In this document: piece by piece, positions 47,607-57,359 of the stretch
Position numbering within the stretch: the stretch's first letter is position 1
Layout of the letters: every line of letters begins with the position of its first letter
Assembly (NCBI GenBank): GCA_945911685.1
Contig: CAMEAW010000006.1
Coordinates: 1-57,830, forward strand
Direction of reading: 5' to 3'
DNA: 57,830 nt
Source: Bordetella parapertussis
GTDB lineage: Bacteria > Pseudomonadota > Gammaproteobacteria > Burkholderiales > Burkholderiaceae_B
Position numbers and translations under genes: made by a program
The notes under the pieces: model-generated
The model's database searches: none
What the model was told of the DNA's origin: nothing
Seen by the model: only the letters and a program-made list of their open reading frames with translations

Positions 47607-48551
47607 TCACTTTGCTCTGGCGCGCGTCACAGTCGCAGACGTCACGTCCACACCTTTTGACAAACCCCACACCCAGGCCGTCACTAACCGAATCTGCTCA
47701 GCTGTTAGGGTCTGCTCTTGGGCGGGCATACGATTATTACGCCCATTCAAAATACCGTACGCGATGGTCGCCTCAGAGCTACCGTACAGCCAGACGTCAT
47801 CGGTCAAGTTGGGCGCACCGAGCGCCTTTGTGCCTTTTCCTTCAGGGCCATGACAGGCGGCGCAGGTATTTATATACTCGCGCTTGCCGCGCAAAATGCG
47901 AATCTGATCATGCGCCAAGCCAGACAGTGACCGCACATACTGTGCAATATCGCCGGCGGTGCCTGCATCGATGGCAGCACCTAAGGCTGGCATTACGCCA
48001 TTGCGACCTTGGGTAATCGTGACAAGCAGCACTTCTGGCTGACGACCATAAATCGAATCACCATCAACCAAATTTGGAAAGCTCATGCTGCCTTTTGCAT
48101 CTGAGCCGTGGCATTGGGCACAGTTGTTCATGAACAAACGCTCGCCGATTAAATGTGCCTCTGCGTCTGCGGCAATCTGCGGGATATCCATTTTTGCAAA
48201 GCGCGCATAGATCGGCTTGACCGCCGCATCTTGCGCAGCCTGATCGTGTTTCACCTCAAGGGCAGACGTGTAACCCAGGCTTCCTTGATAAGCACCCAAA
48301 CCCGGGTACAGCAATAAATACCCCACTCCAAACAGGCACATGATGACGTACATCATCGTCCACCAGCGCGGCACCGGGTTGTTCATCTCGCGTAAATCGC
48401 CATCCCAAACATGACCGGTATCTTCAACCTTGCCTGGCTGTGGTTTAAGCCACTTGCGCTGCGAAAATATCAGCCACAGGCACCAGGCAATCCCTGCCAA
48501 CACCACGAAGGCGACGTAATAGCCCCAAAAACCGTTGATAAAGTCGTTCAT
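47607..48551 (-). CDS. ccoP: cbb3 cytochrome oxidase subunit III (di-haem cytochrome c)
   Basis: A 314-residue protein with two N-terminal membrane helices (YYVAFVVLAGIAWCLWLIF and the segment near MMYVIMCLFGVGYLLLY). Two cytochrome c domains follow: NNCAQCHGSDAKGS and NTCAACHGPEGKGT bind haem c. CcoP passes electrons to CcoO and CcoN. Its ATG at 48551 overlaps the ccoQ stop codon. Confidence 0.97.
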   Translation of the reverse strand: MNDFINGFWGYYVAFVVLAGIAWCLWLIFSQRKWLKPQPGKVEDTGHVWDGDLREMNNPVPRWWTMMYVIMCLFGVGYLLLYPGLGAYQGSLGYTSALEVKHDQAAQDAAVKPIYARFAKMDIPQIAADAEAHLIGERLFMNNCAQCHGSDAKGSMSFPNLVDGDSIYGRQPEVLLVTITQGRNGVMPALGAAIDAGTAGDIAQYVRSLSGLAHDQIRILRGKREYINTCAACHGPEGKGTKALGAPNLTDDVWLYGSSEATIAYGILNGRNNRMPAQEQTLTAEQIRLVTAWVWGLSKGVDVTSATVTRARAK

Positions 48552-48724
48552 GGCCGTGTGCCTCCGGATTGGTGTGGACGCGCTTCATCGGGCAAGGCGA
48601 AAGGCAACATTTCTGCCTCGTGGTTTGCCGCTTGACGTTCGCGTGAAAACGCCCACCAGACAATTGCAAAGAACGTCAACATCGCCAAGATGGTGGCCAA
48701 CGCATTTAAATAAGCAAGCATCAT
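48548..48724 (-). CDS. ccoQ: cbb3 oxidase small subunit CcoQ
   Basis: A 58-residue peptide read from the ATG at 48724: [20 protein letters not shown], then [20 protein letters not shown] and a short polar tail. One membrane helix followed by a charged stretch is the CcoQ pattern. It overlaps the ccoO stop (ATGA) and the ccoP start. CcoQ stabilises the interaction of CcoP with the core complex. Confidence 0.88.
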   Translation of the reverse strand: MMLAYLNALATILAMLTFFAIVWWAFSRERQAANHEAEMLPFALPDEARPHQSGGTRP

Positions 48725-49383
48725 TTACCCCCTGCTTTCAGCGACTGCGCCTGTGCCGCTTTTCGCACACCAGTGCCGAGCCCTTGCAGATAAGCGATGA
48801 GCGCATCTTCTTCTGTTTTGCCTTTTAGTGCAGCAGGGGCAGCATTAATTTGAGCGTCGGTGTACGGCACGCCTAATACACGCAAAGCACGCATCCGAGC
48901 GCCAATGTCACCATTTTGAACAAGAGTTTTCGCGAGCCAAGGGTAGCCAGGCATATTCGATTCAGGTACCACTGCGCGTGGATTACGCAAATGGATACGA
49001 TGCCAATCATCAGAGTAACGCTCGCCGACGCGAGCCAGATCAGGGCCGGTACGTTTTGAACCCCACAAAAACGGATGATCAAAAACGGATTCACCGGCAA
49101 CGGAATACGGCCCATACCGCTGTACTTCAGCGCGCAACATTCTAATTTGCTGCGAATGGCAGCCAACGCATCCTTCGCGGATGTATAGATCTCGGCCCAT
49201 CAAACGTACTGCATCGTAGGGCTCGACACCCGCTGTCGGCTTAGTGGTTGAGTGCTGAAAAAATAGCGGAACGATCTGCACTAAGCCGGCGAACATCACG
49301 ACCAGGATACTGCAGATGATCATCAGACCAATATTTTTTTCAAGCGTTGCGTGCGAGAAGAAACTGACTTTTTCTTGTGCCAT
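48721..49383 (-). CDS. ccoO: cbb3 cytochrome oxidase subunit II (mono-haem cytochrome c)
   Basis: A 220-residue protein with one N-terminal anchor ([20 protein letters not shown]) and one haem c site, [20 protein letters not shown] downstream methionine ligand lies in [10 protein letters not shown]. Typical CcoO length. It is 10 bases downstream of ccoN. Confidence 0.97.
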   Translation of the reverse strand: MAQEKVSFFSHATLEKNIGLMIICSILVVMFAGLVQIVPLFFQHSTTKPTAGVEPYDAVRLMGRDLYIREGCVGCHSQQIRMLRAEVQRYGPYSVAGESVFDHPFLWGSKRTGPDLARVGERYSDDWHRIHLRNPRAVVPESNMPGYPWLAKTLVQNGDIGARMRALRVLGVPYTDAQINAAPAALKGKTEEDALIAYLQGLGTGVRKAAQAQSLKAGGK

Positions 49384-49393
49384 GATGCGCTCC

Positions 49394-50860
49394 TCAGGCC
49401 TTTGCCAAACTAGCTGATTGATAGTTTGACTCAGTCGCGCCAGGCACGACTGGATTCACCGCGGTTTGCCCGATGACTGTTTTGAACACGTTGTAGGCCA
49501 TCAATAACATTCCGCTTAAATAAAGCAAACCACCTAAGAATCGAATAAAGTAAAACGGCGCAGTCGACTTCACTGATTCGACAAAGCTATAAGTCAAGGA
49601 CCCATCGACTTCAGTGGCACGCCACATCAGGCCTTGCATCACACCGGCAATCCACATTGCGGCGATGTACAACACGACGCCGATTGTTGCGATCCAGAAG
49701 TGAATCTCAATGAGCTTGACGCTATACATTTTGTCGCGTCCCCACAACCGAGGAATCAGGTAATACAGCATGCCAAAGGTAATCATGGCGACCCAACCTA
49801 GCGCGCCTGAATGAACGTGTCCGACGGTCCAATCGGTGTAGTGCGACAACGCGTTGACGGTACGAATCGACATCATCGATCCCTCAAAGGTAGACATCCC
49901 ATAAAACGACAGTGAGACCACCATGAATTTCAGGATTGGATCGGTGCGTAACTTGTGCCAGGCACCAGAGAGCGTCATGATCCCGTTAATCATGCCACCC
50001 CAAGACGGCGCTAACAGAATCAACGAAAACACCATACCCAAGGATTGAGTCCAGTCGGGCAACGATGTATACAAAAGGTGATGCGGGCCAGCCCACATAT
50101 ACGTAAAGGCCAGAGCCCAGAAGTGCACGATCGACAAGCGATACGAATAAATGGGGCGCTCGGCCTGCTTAGGCACGAAGTAATACATCATGCCTAAAAA
50201 GCTTGTGGTTAAGAAAAACCCCACCGCGTTATGCCCATACCACCACTGCACCATCGCGTCTTGCACACCGGCGTAGGCAGAGTAGGATTTCCAGAGCGAG
50301 ACCGGCATTTCAATGTTATTGACGATGTGCAGAATCGCAATCGTCAAAATATACGAACCAAAAAACCAATTGGCGACATAGATGTGTTTGACCTTACGCT
50401 TCACGATGGTGCCAAAAAACACCACTGCGTAGGCAACCCACACAAGCGTAATTAAGATGTCGATTGGCCACTCAAGCTCGGCGTATTCTTTGCTGGTGGT
50501 GATGCCCAACGGCAGGGTCACGGCTGCGGCGACGATCACGAGCTGCCAACCCCAAAAGGTAAATGCTGCAAGCGAGGCGCAAAACAAACGTGCCTGACAA
50601 GTACGTTGTACGACGTAATACGAAGCAGCAAAAAGCGCGCTACCACCAAAGGCGAAAATGACAGCGTTAGTGTGTAGCGGCCGCAAGCGTCCGTAGGTCA
50701 GCCACGGAATGTCAAAATTCAGTTGGGGCCACATCAACTGTGCGGCCAAGATGACCCCAACTAACATACCCACTACGCCCCAAACAACCGTCATCACGGC
50801 AAATTGCCTGACGACACCGTAGTTAAATATTTCTGTTTTGACTGCCGTAGTACTTGTCAT
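49394..50860 (-). CDS. ccoN: cbb3 cytochrome oxidase catalytic subunit I
   Basis: A 488-residue multi-helix haem-copper oxidase subunit. Haem and CuB ligand regions are visible: [55 protein letters not shown] and [18 protein letters not shown]. The ATG at 50860 is chosen because GAGG stands about 8 bases before it; a longer frame starts further upstream. An FNR box lies 66 bases before this start. CcoN reduces oxygen to water with high affinity. Confidence 0.97.
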   Translation of the reverse strand: MTSTTAVKTEIFNYGVVRQFAVMTVVWGVVGMLVGVILAAQLMWPQLNFDIPWLTYGRLRPLHTNAVIFAFGGSALFAASYYVVQRTCQARLFCASLAAFTFWGWQLVIVAAAVTLPLGITTSKEYAELEWPIDILITLVWVAYAVVFFGTIVKRKVKHIYVANWFFGSYILTIAILHIVNNIEMPVSLWKSYSAYAGVQDAMVQWWYGHNAVGFFLTTSFLGMMYYFVPKQAERPIYSYRLSIVHFWALAFTYMWAGPHHLLYTSLPDWTQSLGMVFSLILLAPSWGGMINGIMTLSGAWHKLRTDPILKFMVVSLSFYGMSTFEGSMMSIRTVNALSHYTDWTVGHVHSGALGWVAMITFGMLYYLIPRLWGRDKMYSVKLIEIHFWIATIGVVLYIAAMWIAGVMQGLMWRATEVDGSLTYSFVESVKSTAPFYFIRFLGGLLYLSGMLLMAYNVFKTVIGQTAVNPVVPGATESNYQSASLAKA

Positions 50861-50925
50861 GATTGGCGCCTCGTGTCTCATGAATCGTGATGCTGATATC
50901 TTGCCAAAGGTGGCTGACATCGACT

Positions 50926-50939
50926 TTGATATGGATCAA
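50926..50939. promoter_or_regulatory. Perfect FNR box upstream of ccoN
   Basis: TTGATATGGATCAA matches the FNR consensus exactly in both half-sites. It overlaps the stop codon of ccoS and its centre is 73 bases before the ccoN start codon. A class II promoter centred at -41.5 would begin transcription at 50891, giving a 31-base leader. It implies that ccoNOQP has its own FNR-driven promoter besides readthrough from ccoS. Confidence 0.85.
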
Positions 50940-51088
50940 CGAATCGTGTGATCGTCGTCGTACAAAATAGAATGGCCGGCCTGCTCTGCATCGTCGTATT
51001 GCCCCGAAAAAACTGCCCACCACAACACCGCGCCAATCAGGGCGACGATGGCCAACGACAGGGGCAACAGAAGATAGAGAATTTCCAT
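50936..51088 (-). CDS. ccoS: cbb3 oxidase maturation protein CcoS
   Basis: A 50-residue peptide: MEILYLLLPLSLAIVALIGA, then VLWWAVFSGQYDDAEQAGHS and an acidic tail. The single helix followed by the short W.V.SGQYDD motif is the CcoS signature. In Rhodobacter CcoS is needed to insert haem b and copper in CcoN. It lies 12 bases after the ccoI-like gene. Confidence 0.92.
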   Translation of the reverse strand: MEILYLLLPLSLAIVALIGAVLWWAVFSGQYDDAEQAGHSILYDDDHTIR

Positions 51089-51100
51089 GTTTCTTTTGCC

Positions 51101-52213
51101 CTAAGTCGGAAGGTGTTGTTTTTGCCTGAGAGCACCGACAGCCCGACCTAGCCCTACCCGCCTTGGTCGGTAAAGACGCCAGGCATTGAGCAGCACGGCG
51201 CTCGAAGACAACAGCATCGACAACGCAGCCAACCAAGGTGTCACCCATCCCATTGCAGCCAAGGGCATTGTCAGTACGTGCCAAGCCAACGCACCATACA
51301 AATTTTGTCGCGTGATGCGAACGGTGCGCGCGAGTAAGGCCTCACGCACATTTGTAGGCAAAGGCTCACCTTGCGCCAGGTTCACTTGCAATGCGGCCAA
51401 GGATACTGGCGCAGCCAACGACAACGCGCAAGGGCAACTCATCACGAGTAACGACACCAAGACAGACCACGCCTGAGTGGGTTCGATCACCCACCAAACG
51501 ACACCGATCACGGTAGCTACCGCGAGCTGGATCAGCACAAACAAGGTCGCGACGCGGTTAGCCTGAGTCAATACAGGCAAACTAAAACTCGTCAAACTTG
51601 TCTGGTTAAGCGCGATACCGCTCAAAGGCGCGCCGAGACCCGCTAGGCTTGGTAGGACAGGCGCGACACCGCCCAAGGGCCTCTCTACTCTCGCTGGTAC
51701 GTTCTGGGTACACGCCTCAGCGTCAACCAAGCTGGCGCGCTGCTCGACGTAACGTGCGGTGAGCAAAAACGCAACAAACATGGTGATTGAATCAAAATAG
51801 ACTTCGCCCGAACCCTTGAAGGTCGCCATCACACTCGGAATAAACGCTACGAGCATGCTCAGCCCAACAGGCACATCCATTGTGACCTTACGCGCCGACC
51901 ACGCCTGGGCACAACCAACCCAAATCGGCCAAGCCGAATACAAGATGACGGGAATCGTGAGCGTTAGACTCGCCCAGTTCATTAAGAGGATGGCCCAGTC
52001 AAGTACTTCAAGACTGTCCTGGCCACCCGCCTCGTGCCGAAGGTAGCCCGGCAGGGCAAACATCATCACTTGCATCATGGCAAGCCAAGCCAGCCCTAAG
52101 CGCACCAAACCTCGGCGACGCTGTGCGACTGCCTGGTTGACGACTCCACGCGTAGTGGTCTTTGAACTCTGTGAGGTCTGTGAACTGGAACAAGAACTCG
52201 ATCTGGGCTTCAT
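51101..52213 (-). CDS. ccoI: CcoI-like copper P1B-ATPase membrane scaffold lacking all catalytic domains
   Basis: A 370-residue protein at the ccoI position. All eight membrane segments of a copper P-type ATPase are recognisable: near 38-58, 68-92, 112-131, 138-155, 219-244, 248-272, 302-322 and 326-345. They include MDVPVGLSMLVAF, GEVYFDSITMFVAFLLTARY, the ion-path motif SCPCALSLAAP (CPC at 260-262) and the last pair with M333 and S336/S337. Missing are the N-terminal CxxC metal domain (replaced by a Ser-rich tail), the actuator TGE loop (about 60 residues remain, 156-218) and the whole DKTGT/GDGxND domain (only 30 residues, 271-300). In helix 7 the usual YN is WH. Normal CcoI is over 700 residues. 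It cannot hydrolyse ATP as seen. Confidence 0.8.
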   Translation of the reverse strand: MKPRSSSCSSSQTSQSSKTTTRGVVNQAVAQRRRGLVRLGLAWLAMMQVMMFALPGYLRHEAGGQDSLEVLDWAILLMNWASLTLTIPVILYSAWPIWVGCAQAWSARKVTMDVPVGLSMLVAFIPSVMATFKGSGEVYFDSITMFVAFLLTARYVEQRASLVDAEACTQNVPARVERPLGGVAPVLPSLAGLGAPLSGIALNQTSLTSFSLPVLTQANRVATLFVLIQLAVATVIGVVWWVIEPTQAWSVLVSLLVMSCPCALSLAAPVSLAALQVNLAQGEPLPTNVREALLARTVRITRQNLYGALAWHVLTMPLAAMGWVTPWLAALSMLLSSSAVLLNAWRLYRPRRVGLGRAVGALRQKQHLPT

Positions 52214-52247
52214 GCCTGAATCGTAATTTCTAGTAAGCGATGGCGTA

Positions 52248-52261
52248 TTGATCTAGATCAA
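52248..52261. promoter_or_regulatory. Perfect FNR box upstream of the ccoI-like gene
   Basis: TTGATCTAGATCAA is a fully palindromic FNR site. Its centre is 52254.5, exactly 41.5 bases upstream of 52213, the A of the ccoI-like ATG. A TACGAT hexamer occupies 52220-52225, the -7 to -12 positions for a start at 52213. The geometry predicts a class II FNR promoter and a leaderless mRNA. Confidence 0.8.
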
Positions 52262-52295
52262 ATCCGCGCAAGACAACGCGCACTTTGCGTACATA

Positions 52296-52317
52296 CAGAG
52301 AGCCAAGAAGCTCTCTG
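52296..52317 (-). terminator. Hairpin after pgsA
   Basis: CAGAGAGC (52296-52303) and GCTCTCTG (52310-52317) form a perfect 8-base stem with a 6-base loop, 9 bases after the pgsA stop at 52327. No U tract follows on the minus strand, so termination strength is doubtful, but it separates pgsA from the FNR-controlled ccoI promoter. Confidence 0.5.
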
Positions 52318-52326
52318 AGATTCGAA

Positions 52327-52899
52327 TTAGGTCGTTTTTTCGAGAATGACGGGCCAGGCGCGACGCAGGTAGTACAGCATCGACCATACCGTCAAAATCG
52401 CGGCAACCACGATTAACACCAAGCCCACTTTCGCCACAGGGATCCCAAAGAGATCTTCGTGATACAGCAGGCATGGAATTGCGATCATCTGCGCAGCAGT
52501 TTTGAATTTACCCAACCAGTGCACAGCGACGCTAGCACTGGCACCCAATTGCGCCATCCATTCGCGCAACGCTGAAATCGTGATTTCGCGGCCAATGATA
52601 ATCAGGGCGATCATGACATCAACACGATCAAGATTCAACAACGCAAGCAAGGCCGCCGATACCATCAGTTTGTCGGCAACCGGATCCAAAAATGCCCCAA
52701 AGGCCGAGGTTTGGTTCCAGCGACGTGCCAGCCACCCATCAAACCAATCGGTGAGCGCCGCCAGAATGAAAGCGCCCGCCGCCCAAGCGTCGCGCTCGGG
52801 CAATGACATCCACGTGTCGGGCAAATAAAACAACCCGATCACCATCGGAATCATGGCGATTCGAAGCCACGTGAGAAAAATAGGAATATTGAAAGGCAT
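52327..52899 (-). CDS. pgsA: CDP-diacylglycerol-glycerol-3-phosphate 3-phosphatidyltransferase
   Basis: A 190-residue membrane enzyme with the CDP-alcohol phosphatidyltransferase motif: DWFDGWLARRW, then GAFLDPVADK (D..DG..AR, eight residues, G...D...D). It makes phosphatidylglycerol phosphate, the precursor of phosphatidylglycerol and cardiolipin. It follows uvrC on the same strand, the usual uvrC-pgsA order. The tRNA genes that often follow pgsA in this order are absent here. Confidence 0.95.
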   Translation of the reverse strand: MPFNIPIFLTWLRIAMIPMVIGLFYLPDTWMSLPERDAWAAGAFILAALTDWFDGWLARRWNQTSAFGAFLDPVADKLMVSAALLALLNLDRVDVMIALIIIGREITISALREWMAQLGASASVAVHWLGKFKTAAQMIAIPCLLYHEDLFGIPVAKVGLVLIVVAAILTVWSMLYYLRRAWPVILEKTT

Positions 52900-52937
52900 G
52901 CCGCTATGCTAACCCACTTATTTATGACAAGTAGGTT

Positions 52938-54773
52938 TCATCGCAGAGCAAAATACAGTCGTTCGGCAAGCTCTGGAGAAATGCCTTCGACCGAGGCAAG
53001 GTCTTCGATACTGGCGTTTGCCACTCCACTAAAGCCACCAAAACGTGCCAATAGCCGTTGCCGACGTTTAGCGCCGATTCCATCAATATCTTCTAGGCGC
53101 GACACGTTACGCGTTTTTGCACGTTTGGCACGCATCCCAGTGATGGCAAAACGATGCGCCTCATCGCGGATCTGCGCAATCAACATTAGCGCCGCAGACT
53201 CCTGGCCCAGCGCTTGCGATGCGCGCCCGTCCGCAAAAATCAACGTCTCAAGCCCCACCTTGCGGTGATCGCCTTTAGCCACGCCCACCAACACATCGAT
53301 ACCCAGCCCCAGCTCAACAAACACTTGTCTGGCAATCTCGACCTGACCTTTACCGCCGTCAATCAACACCAGACCGGGCATGACCGCCTCGCCGTCAGCA
53401 ACCTTACCAAAACGGCGCGTCAGCACTTGCCGCATCGCCGCGTAATCATCGCCGGGCGTAATGCCGGCGATGTTATAGCGGCGATACAGTGAGGGTTGCA
53501 TTGCATGGTGGGCAAACACTACGCACGATGCCTGTGTCGCCTCACCCGCTGTATGGCTGATGTCAAAACATTCGATGTGCAACGCCTCAAGCACCACCGG
53601 ATCGGTATCAAGATCAAGCGCCTCGGCTAAGGCAAGCGTACGGGCACTGCGGGCGCCGGACTCTGACAGGGCGCTGGCCAACGCCATTTCTGCGTTGCGG
53701 GTGGCTTGTTCAAGCCAGGACCGACGCACCCCTTGCGGTCGACTGATAAAGCGCGACTTGGTCGCACGTGACTCAGCCAGCAAATCGATTAACTCAGCGT
53801 CGGGCAACGCATGCGAGCCCACTACCGCCGCTGGCAAAGGATGATCAATATAGTGTTGTGCGATAAAGACTTCAAGCACTTGCGACGGAGAATCACCATC
53901 GGTGTGCGTCGGAAAAAATGCGCGATCACCCAAATGCCGGCCACCGCGCACCATCGCCAAGTTCACACAGACGCGCCCGCCTGCCTGCGCCACCACAATG
54001 ATATCGGTGTCGCTTTGATCGGCATCCTCCATGGTTTGCTGGTGCAACACCTTGGCTAAGGCACCCATTTGATCGCGTAATAATGCCGCCTGCTCAAACT
54101 CAAGGGCTTGCGAGGCAGTGAGCATTCGGGCTTCGATATCGCCCATGATTTGCTGTGTTTCACCGTTCAAAAATCGTGCGGCCCGGTCAGCATCTTGCTG
54201 ATAAGCCTCAGGGGTGATCTCACCCACACAAGGAGCCGAACAACGCCCGATCTGATGCAAGAGGCATGGCCGCGAGCGATTTGAAAATACTGAGTCTTCG
54301 CAGGTACGCAGACGAAACACTTTTTGCAAAATCTGCAGCGTATCGCGTACCGCCCAAGCGCTCGGATAGGGCCCGAAAAACTGACCTTTTTTTTGCGTCG
54401 AGCCACGGTAATACGCGATGCGCGGGGCAGCGTGTGCCGACAGCATCAAATAGGGATACGACTTATCGTCACGAAATAAGATGTTGTAGCGCGGCCGCAG
54501 GCTTTTGATCAGGTTGTTTTCAAGGATTAGCGCCTCAGCCTCTGAGCGCGTTACGGTAACCTCGATTTTGACAACGCGCGCCACCATATGCCCGATACGT
54601 GGGCTTGAGGCAGTCTTTTGAAAATACGAAGAGACGCGTTTTTTTAAGTCGCGCGCTTTGCCTACGTAAAGCACTTCGCCCGATACATCTATGTGCCGGT
54701 AAACGCCAGGCAAGTGCGGCAGGCGCGATAGGAACTCTTTGATATCAAAGTCTGGCGTTTCAGCTTCGCTCAT
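52938..54773 (-). CDS. uvrC: Excinuclease ABC subunit C
   Basis: A 611-residue protein with the GIY-YIG 3'-incision domain at the start ([20 protein letters not shown]), a UVR helix region near 200-240, the RNase H-like 5'-incision domain and two C-terminal helix-hairpin-helix motifs ([20 protein letters not shown] and [18 protein letters not shown]). It makes both cuts in nucleotide excision repair. It overlaps the end of nagZ by 14 bases. Confidence 0.97.
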   Translation of the reverse strand: MSEAETPDFDIKEFLSRLPHLPGVYRHIDVSGEVLYVGKARDLKKRVSSYFQKTASSPRIGHMVARVVKIEVTVTRSEAEALILENNLIKSLRPRYNILFRDDKSYPYLMLSAHAAPRIAYYRGSTQKKGQFFGPYPSAWAVRDTLQILQKVFRLRTCEDSVFSNRSRPCLLHQIGRCSAPCVGEITPEAYQQDADRAARFLNGETQQIMGDIEARMLTASQALEFEQAALLRDQMGALAKVLHQQTMEDADQSDTDIIVVAQAGGRVCVNLAMVRGGRHLGDRAFFPTHTDGDSPSQVLEVFIAQHYIDHPLPAAVVGSHALPDAELIDLLAESRATKSRFISRPQGVRRSWLEQATRNAEMALASALSESGARSARTLALAEALDLDTDPVVLEALHIECFDISHTAGEATQASCVVFAHHAMQPSLYRRYNIAGITPGDDYAAMRQVLTRRFGKVADGEAVMPGLVLIDGGKGQVEIARQVFVELGLGIDVLVGVAKGDHRKVGLETLIFADGRASQALGQESAALMLIAQIRDEAHRFAITGMRAKRAKTRNVSRLEDIDGIGAKRRQRLLARFGGFSGVANASIEDLASVEGISPELAERLYFALR

Positions 54774-55821
54774 TCAGGTCACGTACAGATTCAAGCGCCT
54801 TGCGGTAGGCGGGTTCTTGTTGCAACGCTTGCCAATCAAGGGCTTGGTTGGCGGGCATCAGACGGGCAATCCGCGCTAGCGAGGCTGGGTCAGACGCATG
54901 CGACAAACGCACTAATAATTCGTCGGCTAAGTCAGGGCGATTACAGACCAAGGCCATATCGCAACCCGCTTGCAGCGCGGCCTGCGCACGCGCCAATATG
55001 TCGCCTGCCACTGCGGCCGCCTCCATGGTGAGATCGTCAGAGAACACCACTCCGTCATAGCGTAATTTTTTACGCAAAATATCCTGAATCCATTTAGCCG
55101 AAAAGCCAGCCGGCTTTGTATCTACCTTTGAATAGATTACGTGTGCAGGCATCACCGATGCAATCACCTGATCCCCCAGCCACTGGTAAGGCGCCGCATC
55201 TTCTTGCAAAATACGCGTCAATGAACGCGGGTCGCGGGGGATCGCGTGATGCGAATCCGCCTTCACAGCACCGTGACCCGGAAAATGTTTTCCGCAAGCG
55301 GCCATCCCAGCTAGCCCCAAGCCTTGTGCCAGCGCGCGCGCCAACATCGCGACCACGCGCGGGTCGCTGTGAAACGAACGATCTCCAATTACAGAACTCA
55401 CACCGTAATCAAGGTCAAGGACTGGCGTAAAACTTAAATCAACGTCGCAGGCACGCAACTCGGCGCCCAATACATAACCGATCTCAGTCGCCATACGCAT
55501 CGCCTGAAGGGGGTCTTGCATCCAGCGCTCACCCAAGCTGCGCATCGTTGGTAACACGGTAAAACCATCAGAGCGAAAGCGCTGCACACGACCACCCTCA
55601 TGATCCACAGCGATCAATAACTGCGGCGCACGTAACCGGTGAATGCTGCGCGTCAACGCACATAGTTGTGCACGACTTTCAAAATTGCGCGCAAACAAAA
55701 TCACTCCGCCCACTAGGGGGTGGAGCAGTCTCTTTTTTTCGTTTAAGGTCAGTGTGTGGCCAGCGACATCGACCATCAAAGGGCCGCGTTCAAGCATTGA
55801 CATTTTTTTGTTAGCGTTCAC
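54760..55821 (-). CDS. nagZ: Beta-N-acetylhexosaminidase NagZ (family 3 glycosidase)
   Basis: A 353-residue cytoplasmic enzyme with the family signature [18 protein letters not shown] (general acid His) and the nucleophile Asp in [17 protein letters not shown]. It removes GlcNAc from recycled anhydromuropeptides, feeding cell-wall recycling and, in bacteria that have AmpR/AmpC, beta-lactamase induction. Length is normal. It follows acpS after a 154-base spacer and overlaps uvrC. Confidence 0.95.
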   Translation of the reverse strand: MNANKKMSMLERGPLMVDVAGHTLTLNEKKRLLHPLVGGVILFARNFESRAQLCALTRSIHRLRAPQLLIAVDHEGGRVQRFRSDGFTVLPTMRSLGERWMQDPLQAMRMATEIGYVLGAELRACDVDLSFTPVLDLDYGVSSVIGDRSFHSDPRVVAMLARALAQGLGLAGMAACGKHFPGHGAVKADSHHAIPRDPRSLTRILQEDAAPYQWLGDQVIASVMPAHVIYSKVDTKPAGFSAKWIQDILRKKLRYDGVVFSDDLTMEAAAVAGDILARAQAALQAGCDMALVCNRPDLADELLVRLSHASDPASLARIARLMPANQALDWQALQQEPAYRKALESVRDLNERS

Positions 55822-55851
55822 AAGAGTTCTCGTAGATTAAGTTCACAGGAG

Positions 55852-55912
55852 GATTCAGTGGGTGCAGTGCTCAGGATGATTCAGTGTATTCAGTTCACCA
55901 GACGAGTCAGTG
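55852..55912. repeat. Degenerate nonamer repeats in the acpS-nagZ spacer
   Basis: GATTCAGTG occurs at 55852-55860 and 55878-55886, with weaker copies TATTCAGTT (55887-55895) and GAGTCAGTG (55904-55912). They fill much of the 154-base spacer just upstream of nagZ. They could be a small protein-binding array or a replication-slippage product. Confidence 0.45.
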
Positions 55913-55975
55913 TACGAGTTGGATTCCATACATACAGACTTTGGCTTGCAGAAATTAGGTTTACGCACAACTTCG

Positions 55976-56383
55976 TCAAGCGCTCGGCAAAGACTCAACA
56001 ACCACATATGCTGCACCGTACTCAGACTCGTCAGTCAACGAAACATGCGCCGCGCCGTAACGCTCGGCATACCACTGCGCCAGCGGCGCCGAGAGAACAA
56101 TCTGCGGTCGTCCGCCTGGGACGTTTAAGGTTTGCATGCGAGTCCACCACATCGGCATGCGCATGCCTAGCCCAATCGCCTTTGAAAACGCTTCTTTGGC
56201 GGCAAAACGTGTGGCCAGGTAGCGCACGCCCCGAGCGCGGTCGCGCGCGGCTCTGGCTCGAAACACGCGCAATTCATCGACGCCTAATATTTTTTCTGGA
56301 AAACGTTCTGGATGACGTCGCCAAGCAAGATCAATACGATCCATTTTGACAAGGTCGGTTCCGATGCCGGCAATCGCGCTCAC
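55976..56383 (-). CDS. acpS: Holo-acyl-carrier-protein synthase
   Basis: A 135-residue phosphopantetheinyl transferase. The AcpS motifs are [14 protein letters not shown] and [19 protein letters not shown], providing the magnesium-binding Asp and Glu. It transfers 4'-phosphopantetheine from CoA to acyl carrier protein. It lies 14 bases after pdxJ, the common pdxJ-acpS pair. Confidence 0.96.
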   Translation of the reverse strand: MSAIAGIGTDLVKMDRIDLAWRRHPERFPEKILGVDELRVFRARAARDRARGVRYLATRFAAKEAFSKAIGLGMRMPMWWTRMQTLNVPGGRPQIVLSAPLAQWYAERYGAAHVSLTDESEYGAAYVVVESLPSA

Positions 56384-56397
56384 AGAGACCTGCTCAG

Positions 56398-57162
56398 TTA
56401 GTTTTTACGTGGATGCAGCAAGACACCGCGTTGTGCAGTGAGCCTTGCCGCGATCATGGCAGCCTTCATATTACGGATCGTGTTTTGCCAGCCATCAAAA
56501 ATTGCCTGTGCCACGATCGCATGACCAATGTTGAGTTCTGCGATCCCCTCGAGCGCGGCAATCGGCGCGACATTACCAAAGTGCAGGCCATGTCCAGCAT
56601 TGACACGCAACCCCAAGCCTACGGCTACACGAATGGCCTGTTCAAGGCGTTTGATTTCGCTCGCAGCGATCGCCTCTGAGGTCGCCTCTGCATAGGCCCC
56701 TGTGTGCAGCTCAATCACCGTTGCGCCGGTATCGGCAGCGGCGCGAATCTGTTCCTCTTCGGGGTCAATAAAGAGCGAGACACGAATCCCAGAATCTTGT
56801 AATTGTTTGACCGCCGCACCCACGGCTTGGAAAGCACCAGCAACTTCAAGACCGCCCTCAGTCGTGAGTTCGGCACGTTTTTCGGGCACCAGGCAAACAT
56901 CTTGCGGTACCACTTGACAGGCAATCTTTAACATCTCGGGCGTGATCGCGCACTCGAGGTTCATACGGGTGAGTAATTTGGGACGCAAAGCAAACACATC
57001 AGCATCTTGGATGTGACGACGATCTTCACGCAAATGCAAGGTAATCAAATCAGCGCCAGCCTCTTCGGCCAACAAGGCGGCCGCGATGGGGTCGGGATAG
57101 GCGGTGTGACGCTGTTGTCGCAGTGTGGCAACGTGGTCAATGTTGATGCCGAGATCGATCAT
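56398..57162 (-). CDS. pdxJ: Pyridoxine 5'-phosphate synthase
   Basis: A 254-residue TIM-barrel enzyme with [44 protein letters not shown] and [15 protein letters not shown]. It condenses 1-deoxyxylulose 5-phosphate with 3-amino-1-phosphohydroxyacetone in the last step of de novo vitamin B6 synthesis. It heads the pdxJ-acpS-nagZ-uvrC-pgsA run. Confidence 0.97.
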   Translation of the reverse strand: MIDLGINIDHVATLRQQRHTAYPDPIAAALLAEEAGADLITLHLREDRRHIQDADVFALRPKLLTRMNLECAITPEMLKIACQVVPQDVCLVPEKRAELTTEGGLEVAGAFQAVGAAVKQLQDSGIRVSLFIDPEEEQIRAAADTGATVIELHTGAYAEATSEAIAASEIKRLEQAIRVAVGLGLRVNAGHGLHFGNVAPIAALEGIAELNIGHAIVAQAIFDGWQNTIRNMKAAMIAARLTAQRGVLLHPRKN

Positions 57163-57359
57163 GATGGGTGCGGCTTATTCAATAGAGTGGCTAGACGACT
57201 GAGCAACGAAGGGCCCAGCTTTGTGACCCGAATGTCACATTATCGTACATGAACACGCACGCGTGATGAAACACCCAACACGTTTTGACTGAAAGGTTAA
57301 GTTTGCGCCCGCTGGCAAAGGTTTGTGCCCGCCGGACCAAGCCCTCTACCTGCAGCCCC

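Noticed and set aside
47504..48016. Open frame of about 170 codons on the plus strand opposite ccoP/ccoG
   Set aside because: It is the antisense shadow of two certain genes and has no domain or ribosome-binding site.
52214..52326. tRNA genes after pgsA
   Set aside because: These are common after pgsA in related bacteria, but the 113-base spacer holds only a hairpin and the FNR box, with no cloverleaf.
54738..54749. TTTGATATCAAA palindrome as an FNR site
   Set aside because: The half-sites have no 4-base spacer and it lies inside uvrC coding sequence.
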